Shown in pieces: positions 10,830 to 21,926 of a stretch of 64,000 nt of DNA. Position 1 is the stretch's first letter. Each line of letters opens with the position of its first letter. A program made the position numbers and the translations under genes. Under the pieces are notes generated by a model. The model was not told the DNA's origin. It saw only the letters and a program-made list of their open reading frames with translations, and searched no databases. This DNA is from Druceiella hillmani (taxonomy: Eukaryota; Arthropoda; Insecta; Lepidoptera; Hepialidae): the NCBI GenBank assembly GCA_039881145.1, contig JAYKKI010000029.1, positions 23,062,001 to 23,126,000 of the forward strand, in the 5' to 3' direction.

Positions 10830-11435
10830 GAAACTTAATTGCGAGACCCACGAAAAATATGAAGGACATATTGAACAACTCACGTTAATTAATGCAATGA
10901 ATAAAAAATACTATGTAGAAAATATTAAACAACACACCGCGAAATTCGTAAATATTGCCATATGTGTAATAAATTATAATATAATTCCCTTGAATTCCTA
11001 TTGAAGTCCCTTAGAACTCTCACGGACCTACGAAAAACCTATGAGCAAATGGAAATTAGACACAATTGTTTACGAAAGAATAAAATTTCTCGAAATGGGA
11101 TTTTGTAGCACCATTGTCCTATAGTATAAGCCAAACCATAATAGACGAGTTGACAAAAATATTCGCATTAATTGGTCAACCAGAGATGTCTGTAAATAAT
11201 TAAACTGAATAAATTGGTGAACTAATGAAAAAATTCTTAGCTACACTACAAATAAAGTGTTACATCCCAAGACCACAACACCATACGTCTCACGGAGACA
11301 TAAGGCGTCTGAAGTCAATATTAAGAGAGAGGCTACGTATACAGCAAGAAATTTTAATTAGAATAGATGTTCTTTTGCATGTAATACACTATACATTCAA
11401 CCGCAAAAATGACACCAAACGAATCACGTGAAATA
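10830..11435 (+). pseudogene. gypsy integrase remnant
   Basis: A degenerate zinc-binding part (KYYVENIKQHTAKFVNIA) lies near 10905-10975. The core region includes a KWKLDTI-like segment near 11050, then ALIGQPEMSVNN near 11170-11200. The following pieces are SHGDIRRLKSILRERLRIQQ in 11225-11431 and, in another frame, YTIHSTAKMTPNES, matching the Y-N-x-T-I-H-S-x-T-x-x-T-P-x-E motif of 17.6/gypsy integrases. Frames alternate, so it is not translatable as one protein. It is the best-preserved coding part of this element after the RNase H tail. Confidence 0.75.
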
Positions 11436-11879
11436 AATCTACCCCAATATTATAACATAATGAACAATAATATAACATCGGAATATTTATAACAAATTTA
11501 ACAGTGAGTCGAACTCACAAAGAAAGAATCGATTAAATGTAATCCACGAAGATCCTATCGAGATTTACGGGGATTGGAATATAAAGAAGGAACCGCATTT
11601 TATATTGTTAGTAAGAACAGAAACAAAAGTAAAAACGAATATAACGGACCCTTTAAGGTAAAACATATGATTTTACCGCGTAAAATATTATATTATTGGC
11701 GAAGTAAAGACAGGCAATAATTTTATGTAAACGAAACTCGTATTCCAGAGTTGCTGTATACGAAAGGCTTGTGACTCGATAGAGGAGATTTCGCAACAAT
11801 AAACCTCGATTAAGTTCAAATACGAGAAGGGGAATGAGATGAATCCACTGTGAATATCATAAAATATAAACTATTATAA

Positions 11880-12660
11880 ATGGATTAAATGAAAGTTTTC
11901 CGTATATTAATTATCTTGATAAGAAGTTTAAAAATTATTTAAATAGATTAAACAGTTAAAACTCGTGTTAAACGAGAATTTATTAATGGATTACAGTAGT
12001 TAAAGTTCTAATCGGTAATTTAGACAACGATGATTTAATCGATATAAATAATACGTTTCGTATAACTTTGAATGGAATACATAATCAAGTATATAATATA
12101 ACACAACACATGAATAGAATTCTAAATTTAATCTATAAAATAGAAGAAAGAACAGCATGAATTAGCGATTTAACTTTTGCCTATGAAAAATTAAACGATG
12201 TTTTTTCAAATATAAATGAAGCTTATGTACTTGCGCAACATGGAATATTACGTCCATCTATTATATCCTAACTGCGCTTAGAGCACAGTGTCGATAGAAT
12301 ACCAAAAACTATTAATTTGCCAAATGATTTGTTAACGTTAGAAGCTAGAATGTACTCCTAACATAAAAATTGTATCTAACATGATAATTTTTCAATTGCA
12401 TATACTTATTGTGTCTAACAATAATTATTAAAAGAAATATATTCTACAGCGTACTCTTACGTACTTCAGTGTACTCTTCTCGATATTAACGAAGAACAAT
12501 ATTTAATAAGATATGATCAAATATATTGGTTAAGGACTCCCTTAATCACCAAAAAAATTGAACTACAGAATCTGTGAAAATATATTTACATGAAAACCTC
12601 ATCAACAAGCTAAACACTTGTGAAAAATTGTTAATAATATGCCCAAGACATCTGGCAAAG
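11880..12660 (+). pseudogene. Possible errantivirus env-like remnant
   Basis: A string of short open pieces after the integrase, in the place where errantiviruses carry an envelope gene related to baculovirus F proteins. The composition (Asn/Ile-rich helical segments, alternating frames, many stops) fits a decayed ectodomain, but similarity is only suggestive. No clear signal peptide, cleavage site or C-terminal membrane anchor was found. It is clearly non-functional. The placement argument is stronger than the sequence argument. Confidence 0.35.
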
Positions 12661-13039
12661 AAAGTTACCAACAGTCTATACAAAAATACAAAAACCATTC
12701 CCAATGTAATACAAAAAGCATTCCTTAAGGTAGTTGTCGAATGACATTAAGATCCAAAAATAATTTTAAAATTTTCATCTTACAGTAAAAACATAATTTT
12801 TGCGTTTTTTAATGTATTTTTTAAATAAAGTGAAGTATAGTAAAATTCTGACTTTTCCTGTAATGTTAATTTTATAATTATTGAAAGAAATTTTTACCAA
12901 AACTGAATGGTAAATATTTTTTTTCAAAATTTTAATATAACATCATTTTACGTTGACTTTTAATATATCATTTTATACATCATTTTATACATTCACAGAA
13001 TCAGTTAAAATCACTGAAGATGCATGGTTCTCAAAACAC

Positions 13040-13111
13040 GTAATAAGAACATTGTATTGTTTCGAATACGTTTATTTGTTTTATCTTCTTCGCAGTGCAT
13101 TTCACTTTAAC
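13040..13111 (+). repeat. gypsy 3' LTR, end segment
   Basis: Counterpart of 8668-8737, with about 15 to 20 percent differences by eye, indicating an old insertion. Confidence 0.7.
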
Positions 13112-13941
13112 TCACGGTCATATACATAGCGCATGCCAAGCCTGCTTATCATCTCAAATTATATTTTATGTTCTGTGCTTTTCTTCAATATACTATAATT
13201 GAATTAAAGAAAGACAGAGTCGATTTATCTTATCAGATACAGACACTTATCCACCGGTCTTAAAATTTGCGTCGTTTTGTTTCGAAAACTCTACTTTCCC
13301 CCCAACACATCTTAGTTAAAAAGTAATTTACTGTAAATCTGACACTAGGAGTTTCACTTGATTTAATTCTTCAAAGATCATTTGATGTTTATTATGTCTC
13401 CTAACCTTTGGTCCTTCTGCATTTTTCCCTTTTCCATCCCAAGTGAAGTAAATTTTGGTTTTTTGATTCATTATTCCCTGCCCATGTGATTTGTTTTATA
13501 TTTTATCTCTATGATTTAAACTTGTTTTTTCATTTTACTTTTAATTAATATCTAATAAAATGTACTAAATATTTAAGAGTACACTATGCACCAATTTTTA
13601 TTAAAATTACTGTTGTAGTTGACTGGAATAAATGATGGTCTTCTAATTGTGATTGCATTAGGTACATATCAAAATTAATTCCATGGACATTGTGATTTTA
13701 TATTAAGTAAACAATTATTATTAATCTAATTAATTATTAATCTTACTTTAGTGACCTGCTTCTTTCATAAATTGTACCTCCTTTTTTCGTAAGATATGTT
13801 AAATTTAAATAATTTCGTATAAAATATTAATATTATTAATAAACTTTATTAATTGTATTTATTTTTTAGGATTTATTATCACAACTTTCTTTTTGCGGTA
13901 ATACATAAATGAAGGGAGTATTTCTTGACTTTTTTCTAGTC

Positions 13942-13945
<4 letters not shown>
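13112..13945. other. AT-rich non-coding DNA
   Basis: No gene or element recognised. Confidence 0.6.
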
Positions 13946-14004
<59 letters not shown>

Positions 14005-14018
14005 CATATATATATAGG
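13946..14018. repeat. (TA)n microsatellite
   Basis: TA run of about 70 bases with single CA and CAT interruptions. Confidence 0.95.
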
Positions 14019-14914
<896 letters not shown>

Positions 14915-15354
14915 GTATCACATAATCGTCTTAGTTTTACAAAAAGAAATACATAAATTTCCTTTATTCATCTAAGTCAAAGAGATGACTTCTCTTGAGT
15001 TTTCAGAAAGATCATTATTTATTGCAAAGGTCTAGTTGACTGTATGACCGTTGTCAAATTTGTTTAGTGGTGGCCTATTACGTTAGAATTTGGAATTTAA
15101 ATTGCACTGCGCACGAGATAATTTGTTTGTTGTTTGACTATCTTTGCATACGCCTTTAATAATATTCGAGTTCCCCTTATGTTTGTGATCAAATTGTATA
15201 ATCTTATGATTTGTTTCGTGACGTTCATAGGTCATCTTAACTTTTATTTCTGAACTTGATATGTTACCGCTAAACTCTTCTACAGTTCATAACATCAAAT
15301 AATTTCAGTAATATATTTATTTATTTATCTGCTTTAATGTATCTAATTAATACG

Positions 15355-15530
15355 TATGGCGGACTTATTGCTACGAGAGCGATTCCTTACAGCCAACCAT
15401 AACACCCGTACAGCCCCGTTTGACTAACAGCCGGGAATGGAACCCTGGTACCCACGGGGCGCCGCATCGTCAAAGGCCGTGTGCCTTGTGATCAACTCAA
15501 CATACTACGACGAGGACATACCTAGGCTTT
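15355..15530 (-). mobile_element. tRNA-like SINE remnant
   Basis: GC-rich patch related to 34030-34190. On the minus strand it contains GGGTTCCATTCCC (15433-15445), a near match to the pol III B box (GGTTCGANTCC), and then a tail reading TGTAAGGAATCGCTC and TAGCAATAA. The start resembles a degenerate A-box region. Its closest in-window relative shares block order over at least 150 bases. SINEs with a TGTAAGAGAT...AGC(G/A)ATAA tail are, from memory, common in Lepidoptera; the exact family is not identified. Confidence 0.55.
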
Positions 15531-17429
15531 TGAGACTTTTTAATCCTGAATTATATATAGACACTATAACAATATTTTGTTCTGTTTCTTAATTACAATA
15601 AAGAATATAACAATAAATATACAATACCTTCATCACATTTCCTCTCTCATGAAAGCATGAAAATAACATGATAGGATATCTCCCAGCTATATAATAAGCT
15701 ACCTCCAGTTTATGGGAGAGCGTTGAAGATCTAAAATAAATAGCAATGTATTAAAGACATAATGCAAGTGAATGTACTCTACTAAATGTTAAGAAATATT
15801 TATGCCATATAATAACCTCCGTTAATACGATTGATTTTTTTAGTTAATAACGCATAATTTCAATGCAACTGGTATTATTAAATATGCATAATAACAGTGT
15901 TAAGCAACTTGCGTTTTTTATTTGCATCGAAATTAATCAGTAATAATGATGGTTCCTTTGTATAGGAAATACTTATTATTAAACCCCTCGTAAAACCTTT
16001 GTTAAATTCGTAGTTTACCTGCTGATGGTTTTGACATTTGTAACAAATGATTGGTCATTGGTACCTATTGATTATTTGTAACATAACTAGCATTCGTGAC
16101 CCGGTTTAGTCGGGTTCACGCGTAACGCATTTCTGTTAAAACAATTTGTCGACATGGTGGGTCGAGCGGAGATTGCGAAACATCATGGCGTTCTACCCTC
16201 TCACATTCCAGCTATTTTGCTCCTTTCTACTCTTGCTACATTCTCCAAACACGGCAACAGACAATAGCTTTATATTAATAATAATGTCTGTCACGTTAAA
16301 TTTTGAAAAAGACCAAGCTTATGTGGAAACGGTAAAGTTTGCCTCTAGAATGTGATGATGTGAATTTATTTAATTATAAGAATAACACATTTGCTAAACG
16401 AGGTATTATGAAGTGTAATTTTATATAGAAATAATAACTTAGTGCCTAATAAACAGAGTAACATGCACGAAAAATAAGAAGTAATTATAATTGAAATAGT
16501 TAAATACAAACCCTTCATATATACTCTTATCTTACCTAAGTAACCTCATAAAGGCGAAAGTGACTACTCGGCAGATCTCTGTGAAATAAATATATGGAGC
16601 GTGTGCCTTGAGAGTGAAGATCGGATACTCAATATCCTGGAATACACTTTTTTGGTAATTAAAAAAATAGTCTGTTACGGAGAAGAGCGCTTACATAAGT
16701 AAGAGCGTAAATATAAGTTAACACATTACAGCAACACGTCACGAGTTACCTACTGCAGGTTTCATGTTCTTTCTTTTTATGCACTTTATTCAATTCTGTG
16801 CAACACTTAACCATTTCAAAAGCTAAGATCTCGATGTTGCGCCAAGTTCATGAGAAAAAACATCTTCTGATATCCTACAAGTTCTATTCTCGACGATGAT
16901 CTCATGGATAGAACACATGTCAAATTGCGCTCCTAATTGGCGCTTTCTAGTGCCACCAACCGTACTTTTAGAGCCAATTAACAAACGAAGTGTAACTTTC
17001 AACCTGCTTTCTTAACGTGTTAGCCAATATAAGAATGATGCTCCAAGAGCTCAACTCATGGTGTTCTGCAGCTTGCTTATGGAGAAAACATCTCTTGGTT
17101 CGACATGATCCGTGCTGCATACTACGTTTAACACGGTACCGCCACTTGTGTAAAACATTATCTTCGTCTTCATTTACGACCTCCTACACATTAAACCCAG
17201 GAAATATTGCCTTTACTGTCATTCATGTCATAGACACAAAAATGTATAACATTTATAAGTACGCAATAGCCTGCAAAATCAGATCTCGGTCACCCGTCTA
17301 GTCTTGCGGACGATTCAAACAATCACTGCACCAATTAAAGACATAAAAAGAACTGTCCAAAACTGAAACTTACCGAAATATTTTTTACATAGTTCAATTT
17401 TCCTTTTCAAGATAACTATAACTCGATCA
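15531..17429. other. Non-coding DNA, possibly 5' part of the LINE
   Basis: The first half is AT-rich with nothing recognised. The 16920-17340 part is less AT-rich and contains a 94-codon frame (17017-17301). It might be the endonuclease/5' part of the adjacent LINE, but no endonuclease motif could be confirmed. Confidence 0.35.
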
Positions 17430-19190
17430 TACCTTGCACCATTCTGGAAATTCCATAAAGCTGACTGGGAGGGGTACTCAAGTAGAATTGATAATTCTAT
17501 CAGGTGGATACCACTTTCACAAGAAAGCTACAAGAGCTTCTAAAAGTTAATAATTGCATTGGCCAACAAATTAATCTCAACAGCGTACCGCAAGCCGTAC
17601 ATACTGTGCAGGAATTTTAATATGGATACCTTACGGCAACAGTTCAACAAGACTGGAAACCGGAGCACTGCACACGATCTTGTCATATCTTAGATTGAAG
17701 CGTGCCAATTAAAATTGGAAAGCACATTTTAAAACATGAATGTTACTCACTCTAGTCGCAAAGCCTGACGTCTTCTGAAATGCTTTACGTCCAGAACCAG
17801 GTTTTCAGAAATCAGGTTTTTCAACTAATAGCTGACCTGAAAGCAGTCGTTGATAAGATCGTTAAGCTATCGAAAACACTTAGCCGCAAAAACACGCACG
17901 AATAACACAGAAATAGCCTAAGAAACTTAAGTCAACAGCTATTCCAAATCGTAAATACAGCCACTGTTTCTATGGATGAAATAATCGCGGGGATCAAGCA
18001 TATCAATGTTAACAAGATATGTGGTGACAACGATATCTTTCTGAAGTTTATAAAGTACTACAGCCCCTGAAGAGGTTTGCAAAATTCATTAGAAACATAA
18101 TCAACTATGAAAAGATCCCAGTCACCCTGAAACGAGCTAAAATAACCGCTATTCTCAAAAAAAAACCATTCGATAGGACAGATAGCTTTCGACCAACTGC
18201 ATTTACATTTTGAGCAAATAATATATAACCGCATGGTTCCTACGGTGGAGAAACACATAGTTCAAGAGTGAGCGGAATTTCAAACAGGCCGCAGTTATAA
18301 TTACAAAGATTTTAATGAAAATCTAAATGAAGACTTCGGCAGTTTTTCTGTGTACGTAACCGCCTGCTTAAGATACCGTGTGGTGCCAAGGACTACTTCT
18401 AAAACGACTAAAGGTGATCCCCTCCATAAAATAATGATAACCATTAACAATAGGCCATTTTAGGTATTCCTCGGTGACAGAATTAGCAAAGTTGGAGTCC
18501 TCAATGACAGCCTCCCCCAAGGGTGAATACTAGCCCCCATAGTATTTAACGTGTGCTCAACGATATACCAGATATTATACTAAGGAAATTTGGGTACTTA
18601 GACGACCTGGCATTATTTTTAAGACTACATTGGAAGACTACAGTATAGAAACTATAGGAGATATCCTGTATCAAGACCTAGCTACTATGGATGACTATTT
18701 CGTTCGATGGCTCCTGCATCTAAAATGAAGCCGAGGTATACTGAGATATTTCCACTAGAGACCTGAGCTACTTATTAATGTATGATCTGGCTACATTTAG
18801 GACTGACAGGTTGAAGTCTCGGTACTCACCAGCACTTCTGGTCCATAAACCATTCCTGAAGTGGAATCTGAATAAAGCCTTTTCTGAGATAGGGTACCGA
18901 ACCACCCAACTATTTGAGCTAACTCCGAGTGCACGCCTCCTGGGCTTGAAGAGTCCCGTTCTGTCTGGTGTGAACTTAACTACTTAAGAGCTAGAATCTG
19001 GCACCGCGCTCATTTACGAAAAAACTAGGGATGGAGTAAGACTGAAACGTGAATGCCTTAATCAGACAGTCCAATATATTATTCTGGAGTGCCCACTAAC
19101 AAAATACAATGGGAAAAAAGAAGACTTTAAATTTGTAACGAGCAAAACCGTGAAATACTTACGAAGATGTAAATTTAAATTGTAAGCAAT
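17430..19190 (+). pseudogene. jockey-like LINE ORF2 (reverse transcriptase) remnant
   Basis: Non-LTR retrotransposon coding region in pieces. The pre-RT part has SIRWIPLSQESYKSF, a FNKTGNRSTAHDL phrase and THSSRKA (near 17745), all typical of jockey-clade ORF2. Next come NVNKICGDNDIFLKFIK (a degraded GPDxIxxEFLK) near 18005-18055, IIYNRMVPTVEKHI near 18225, and AEFQTGRS for the QxGFRxGRS box. DSLPQG follows near 18500, and GYLDDLALFL near 18590 is the catalytic box (YxDD kept). After a gap the C-terminal part has ESGTALIYEKT and QTVQYIILECPLTKYNG, the terminal zf-RVT-like region. It ends with TAA at about 19183. Frames shift repeatedly and part of the palm-to-thumb region is missing. Confidence 0.8.
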
Positions 19191-19295
19191 GTGTTTCTTG
19201 TGTGCAGTACGATAAATAATACGTAACTTAATATTTTCACAAGAACATACTTCTTAAACTAGATCATTATATTTCTCTTTCACATATGAGCAAAT

Positions 19296-19715
19296 CCGTT
19301 TTGTTAAAGTTTGATTAGTAAAATTTTCCTCAAAAATATTTGAAATGAGCGAAAACTAAAATTATTAACAGGGTCTGCACTGGCCGAGTCCCTTCGTGCG
19401 GTAGCCTTGCGAGGCAAATACTCGCTTGGTATGAACATACCTCGCCCGAGGCAAGCACACAGTGCCTCCGCCGAGCTACCACAGCCGAGCCGTGCGGTTT
19501 CGATTCCGTTTTGTTAAAGTTTGATTAGTAATATTTTCCTCAAAAATATTTTAAATGAGCGAAAACTAAAATTATTAACAGGGTCTGCACTGGCCGAGTC
19601 GCCTCGCGCGGTAGTCTTACGAGGCAAATACTCGCTTGGTATGAACATACTTCGCCCTAGGCAAGCACCAAGTGCCTCCGCCAAGCTACCACAGCCGAGC
19701 CGTGCGGTTTCGATT
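19296..19715. repeat. 210-bp direct tandem duplication
   Basis: Units 19296-19505 and 19506-19715 start at TCCGTTTTGTTAAAGTTTG-like sequence and are about 90-95 percent identical. Each has a first third of AT-rich flank and a GC-rich remainder. It begins about 110 bases after the LINE stop codon. Confidence 0.95.
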
Positions 19716-19785
19716 TTCGTCCGTGCTAAAAGACCTGGATGGCTATGTGTTGTGTATGTGAGTACTCAGCCGAGCTAGATGGATA
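19375..19785 (+). mobile_element. SINE-like units inside the tandem repeat
   Basis: Each unit has CTGGCCGAGTC (similar to the tRNA-Ser/Leu A-box area, TGGCCGAGTGG) and, about 105-110 bases on, GGTTTCGATTCC or GGTTTCGATTTTC (B-box-like). The second copy continues into GTCCGTGCTAAAAGACCTGG, a SINE-body-like tail. The sequence between the boxes can fold: GGTAGC pairs with GCTACC, and GAGGCA with TGCCTC. The box spacing is longer than in a simple tRNA. This identification is tentative. Confidence 0.4.
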
Positions 19786-20410
19786 AAAATCAGTATCATA
19801 AATTGATATCTCTGAATAGCGGATACAAGTGCCTATGGGACTTAAATGATAATAATTACATTGAGGGGAATTAAAAGCGGATTTTTACGGGTATAGGATT
19901 TGAAATTAACGACGACCCCGTTTCGGAGTTGAAAAAAAGAAAGAGTCATTAATTGGTTCCTATAGAAGAGAAAAATCTTTTAAAAAATAAAGGTATATAA
20001 CTGAATCAGGCAAGCAAAACAGATGTTTTAAATGTTTGCAGTTGTTATTATTTTCGAAGATGGTTAAATCGGGTTTTTGTCGTGTTTTTTTACCTGTAGT
20101 AAATAACCCGTCTAAAAACACGTATAAATTAAAACATATTTGTAATATTTTGACCTTCCAAATAAAACTAGAGCATGTAACTTAAAATATATTTTAAAAA
20201 ATATTAATGGATTTAAACTTACGTTTTCAAGTTAAGAATTTGAAAACATATGTACAGACATATGTACAGTGGGCAAAATTTGCGCTGAGGCACTTAACAA
20301 AATTGGACTGTTCCAAGAATTAAAATATAATATGTACTAAATGTTGAGTTAGCCGTTTTTTTTTAAATTATCTAGAAAATGGGAAACGTTCTAAAAGTTT
20401 CCATGATAAA
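19786..20410. other. Non-coding DNA
   Basis: AT-rich; no gene recognised. Precedes the promoter-like site at 20414. Confidence 0.5.
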
Positions 20411-20413
20411 AAA

Positions 20414-20449
20414 TATATAAAGGGCGCGGCACGCTCTTTCTTTTTCAGT
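20414..20449 (+). promoter_or_regulatory. TATA plus initiator promoter-like site
   Basis: TATATAA at 20414-20420 and an arthropod initiator-type TCAGT at 20445-20449, so the initiator A lies 33 bases after the TATA start, the usual pol II spacing. GC-richer sequence (GGGCGCGGCACGC) lies between. Downstream 20450-20800 is less AT-rich but has no confirmed reading frame. A solo LTR of an unidentified retroelement is one possible source. Confidence 0.4.
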
Positions 20450-21690
20450 AGTGGCTAAGACGCTGCACTATTAACACGCATAAAATATAGACGACATTAA
20501 GACGCATGTGACACACTGCCTATTCTACAAGTACCAATCTGATCACTCTTCTACCGAAGCTACACGTAACATATGCCAACGCGTAGCTCCAAAAGCAATA
20601 TATGAAGCTACTATAAAACGACGATTCGAGACGTTGACGAATGATGATTAAAATGGTTAATTGAATAAGAAAGCCAATTAACGACACGCGGGCTAACAAC
20701 TGTACTGCCACGAAACTATAAAATATGGTGTATGTGTACCATATGGACTTGCCCAGGCTAGCCGTAACCGTAGCCCACTCCTCATATAGCCAAATAAGCC
20801 GCCTTAAAATTTTGGATTTTGGTCGGACACAGATTTCCCAGACCTTGCTACTATTTATTGTTTGGTTAGATGGCTCAGCAACGTTTTACGCGAAAATAAT
20901 TTTGACGAAGACCACCTACGACAAATTTATAAGAGTAATAAAAAAAGTATAACAGTATACAAAATTATAACAGTAATGACCGCTCAATGCTCATTAGCCA
21001 ACCTAATAATATAAGTAAATCTAACACAGCATTGTAGGTAAGTTATTTGAAACAGTATTTCTATGGCATTATGTGATACTCTTCGTGATCGCGTGACTTT
21101 GATTGGTAGTAGTGTTCTCGGTTCTGGTTTTCATCGTCAATTCCCCGGTTTTATTTCTTCGGTTTTATTCTTGACTCGACGTAAAATTGCTGCGTAAATA
21201 ATTGTATAAATAAACTATTGTTAAGACTACTTTTGTCGCTTGCTCTGATAACTACCAAAAGGATAAGTTCACGCAAAATTCTAAATATTGAAGTTAATTC
21301 TCCTAAAGCTTTTCTACAACTCTTCGTGCTCTTAAATGTTACAGACATTTATGTTACAGACATTTTTGTAAATTATTTCCACCGAACCTCCTTCTGGAGC
21401 ACCTTCATAAAATTTCATCGCATACTAATTAGACTGAACAACTTTGCCACTTAATATAAAAAGGCACTTCACTTTGGTGAGGAATTTGTAAAATTCTAGG
21501 GGACGAAATTCCGAGTAGACAGAAATCTTTTCGGGTTTGTCATATAATATTGTGTTCCTGAATACACTTCCATTAGATATCCTGCCTTACTCCTAACACT
21601 TCCGTAAAGGAACTTGTAGTTTGTATCTACTACGGTAAACAAAACTGTAATCGGAAATAATTTACAGTTATCATAGTCGTACTAATCACA
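20450..21690. other. Unassigned non-coding DNA
   Basis: The 20450-20800 part has mixed composition and could be LTR or leader sequence. The rest is AT-rich. The open frames of 63-78 codons have no recognisable domain. Confidence 0.4.
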
Positions 21691-21743
21691 ATTAAATTAA
21701 ACTACGTGATGTAGTATTATTTCTACTTTCTTTAAGTTCTTTA

Positions 21744-21786
21744 CCACAACCTAGGTTTCGTTGTATTACAACACCTTCAGGTCGGC
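21744..21786 (-). ncRNA. Hammerhead-ribozyme-like motif, degenerate copy
   Basis: Minus strand: CUGAAGG (consensus core CUGANGA, last base changed), a stem-loop GUUGU/ACAAC, GAAA, then a short helix ACC/GGU and GUU in place of the usual GUC cleavage triplet. Helix I pairs three of four bases (CGAC with GUGG). Probably inactive. Confidence 0.4.
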
Positions 21787-21789
21787 TAT

Positions 21790-21828
21790 TAGCAAAGATG
21801 CTGTAATACAACGAAACCTAGGTCGTCG
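21790..21828 (+). ncRNA. Hammerhead-like motif, badly degraded
   Basis: Keeps the second stem-loop, GAAA and GGUC, but the CUGANGA core has become CAAAGA. Listed because it is the partner of the copy at 21744-21786. Confidence 0.3.
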
Positions 21829-21926
21829 TAAAGAACTTAAATAAAGTAGAAATAATACTACATCACGTAGTTTAATTTAATTGTGAATAATGAATATCTA
21901 CAAAATTAACGCCAAATATATTCAAT

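Larger units (their letters stand above)
8668..13111 (+). mobile_element. Decayed Ty3/gypsy (errantivirus-like) retrotransposon
   Basis: About 4.4 kb flanked by matching LTR-end segments (8668-8737 and 13040-13111). In order it holds a leader, a gag with an acidic run, a protease with DTGSA, the RNase H tail with VADALSR, an integrase and an env-like region. This order and the third open-frame region after the integrase fit the insect gypsy/17.6/TED group (errantiviruses). All frames carry stops. Protease and the RNase H tail are only about 270 bases apart, so the reverse transcriptase is deleted. Full elements are about 7-8 kb. Confidence 0.8.
21690..21926. mobile_element. Penelope-like pseudo-LTR fragments, head-to-head
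   Basis: An inverted repeat of about 90-bp arms around a spacer near 21780-21800. Each arm reads outward as GAAACCTAGG, TAAAGAA, TAAAGTAGAAATAATACTAC, ATCACGTAGTTTAATTTAAT. The right arm continues with AATAATGAAT and TCTACAAAATTAACGCCAAA, the same sequence that leads into the Penelope-like reading frame at 36091. I infer the family from that frame and from hammerhead-like cores in the arms; a MITE reading of the same structure is possible. Confidence 0.5.

Noticed and set aside
19375..19505. A functional tRNA-Ser/Leu gene
   Set aside because: A-box-like and B-box-like words are present, but their spacing is too long, and no acceptor stem or anticodon arm could be drawn.
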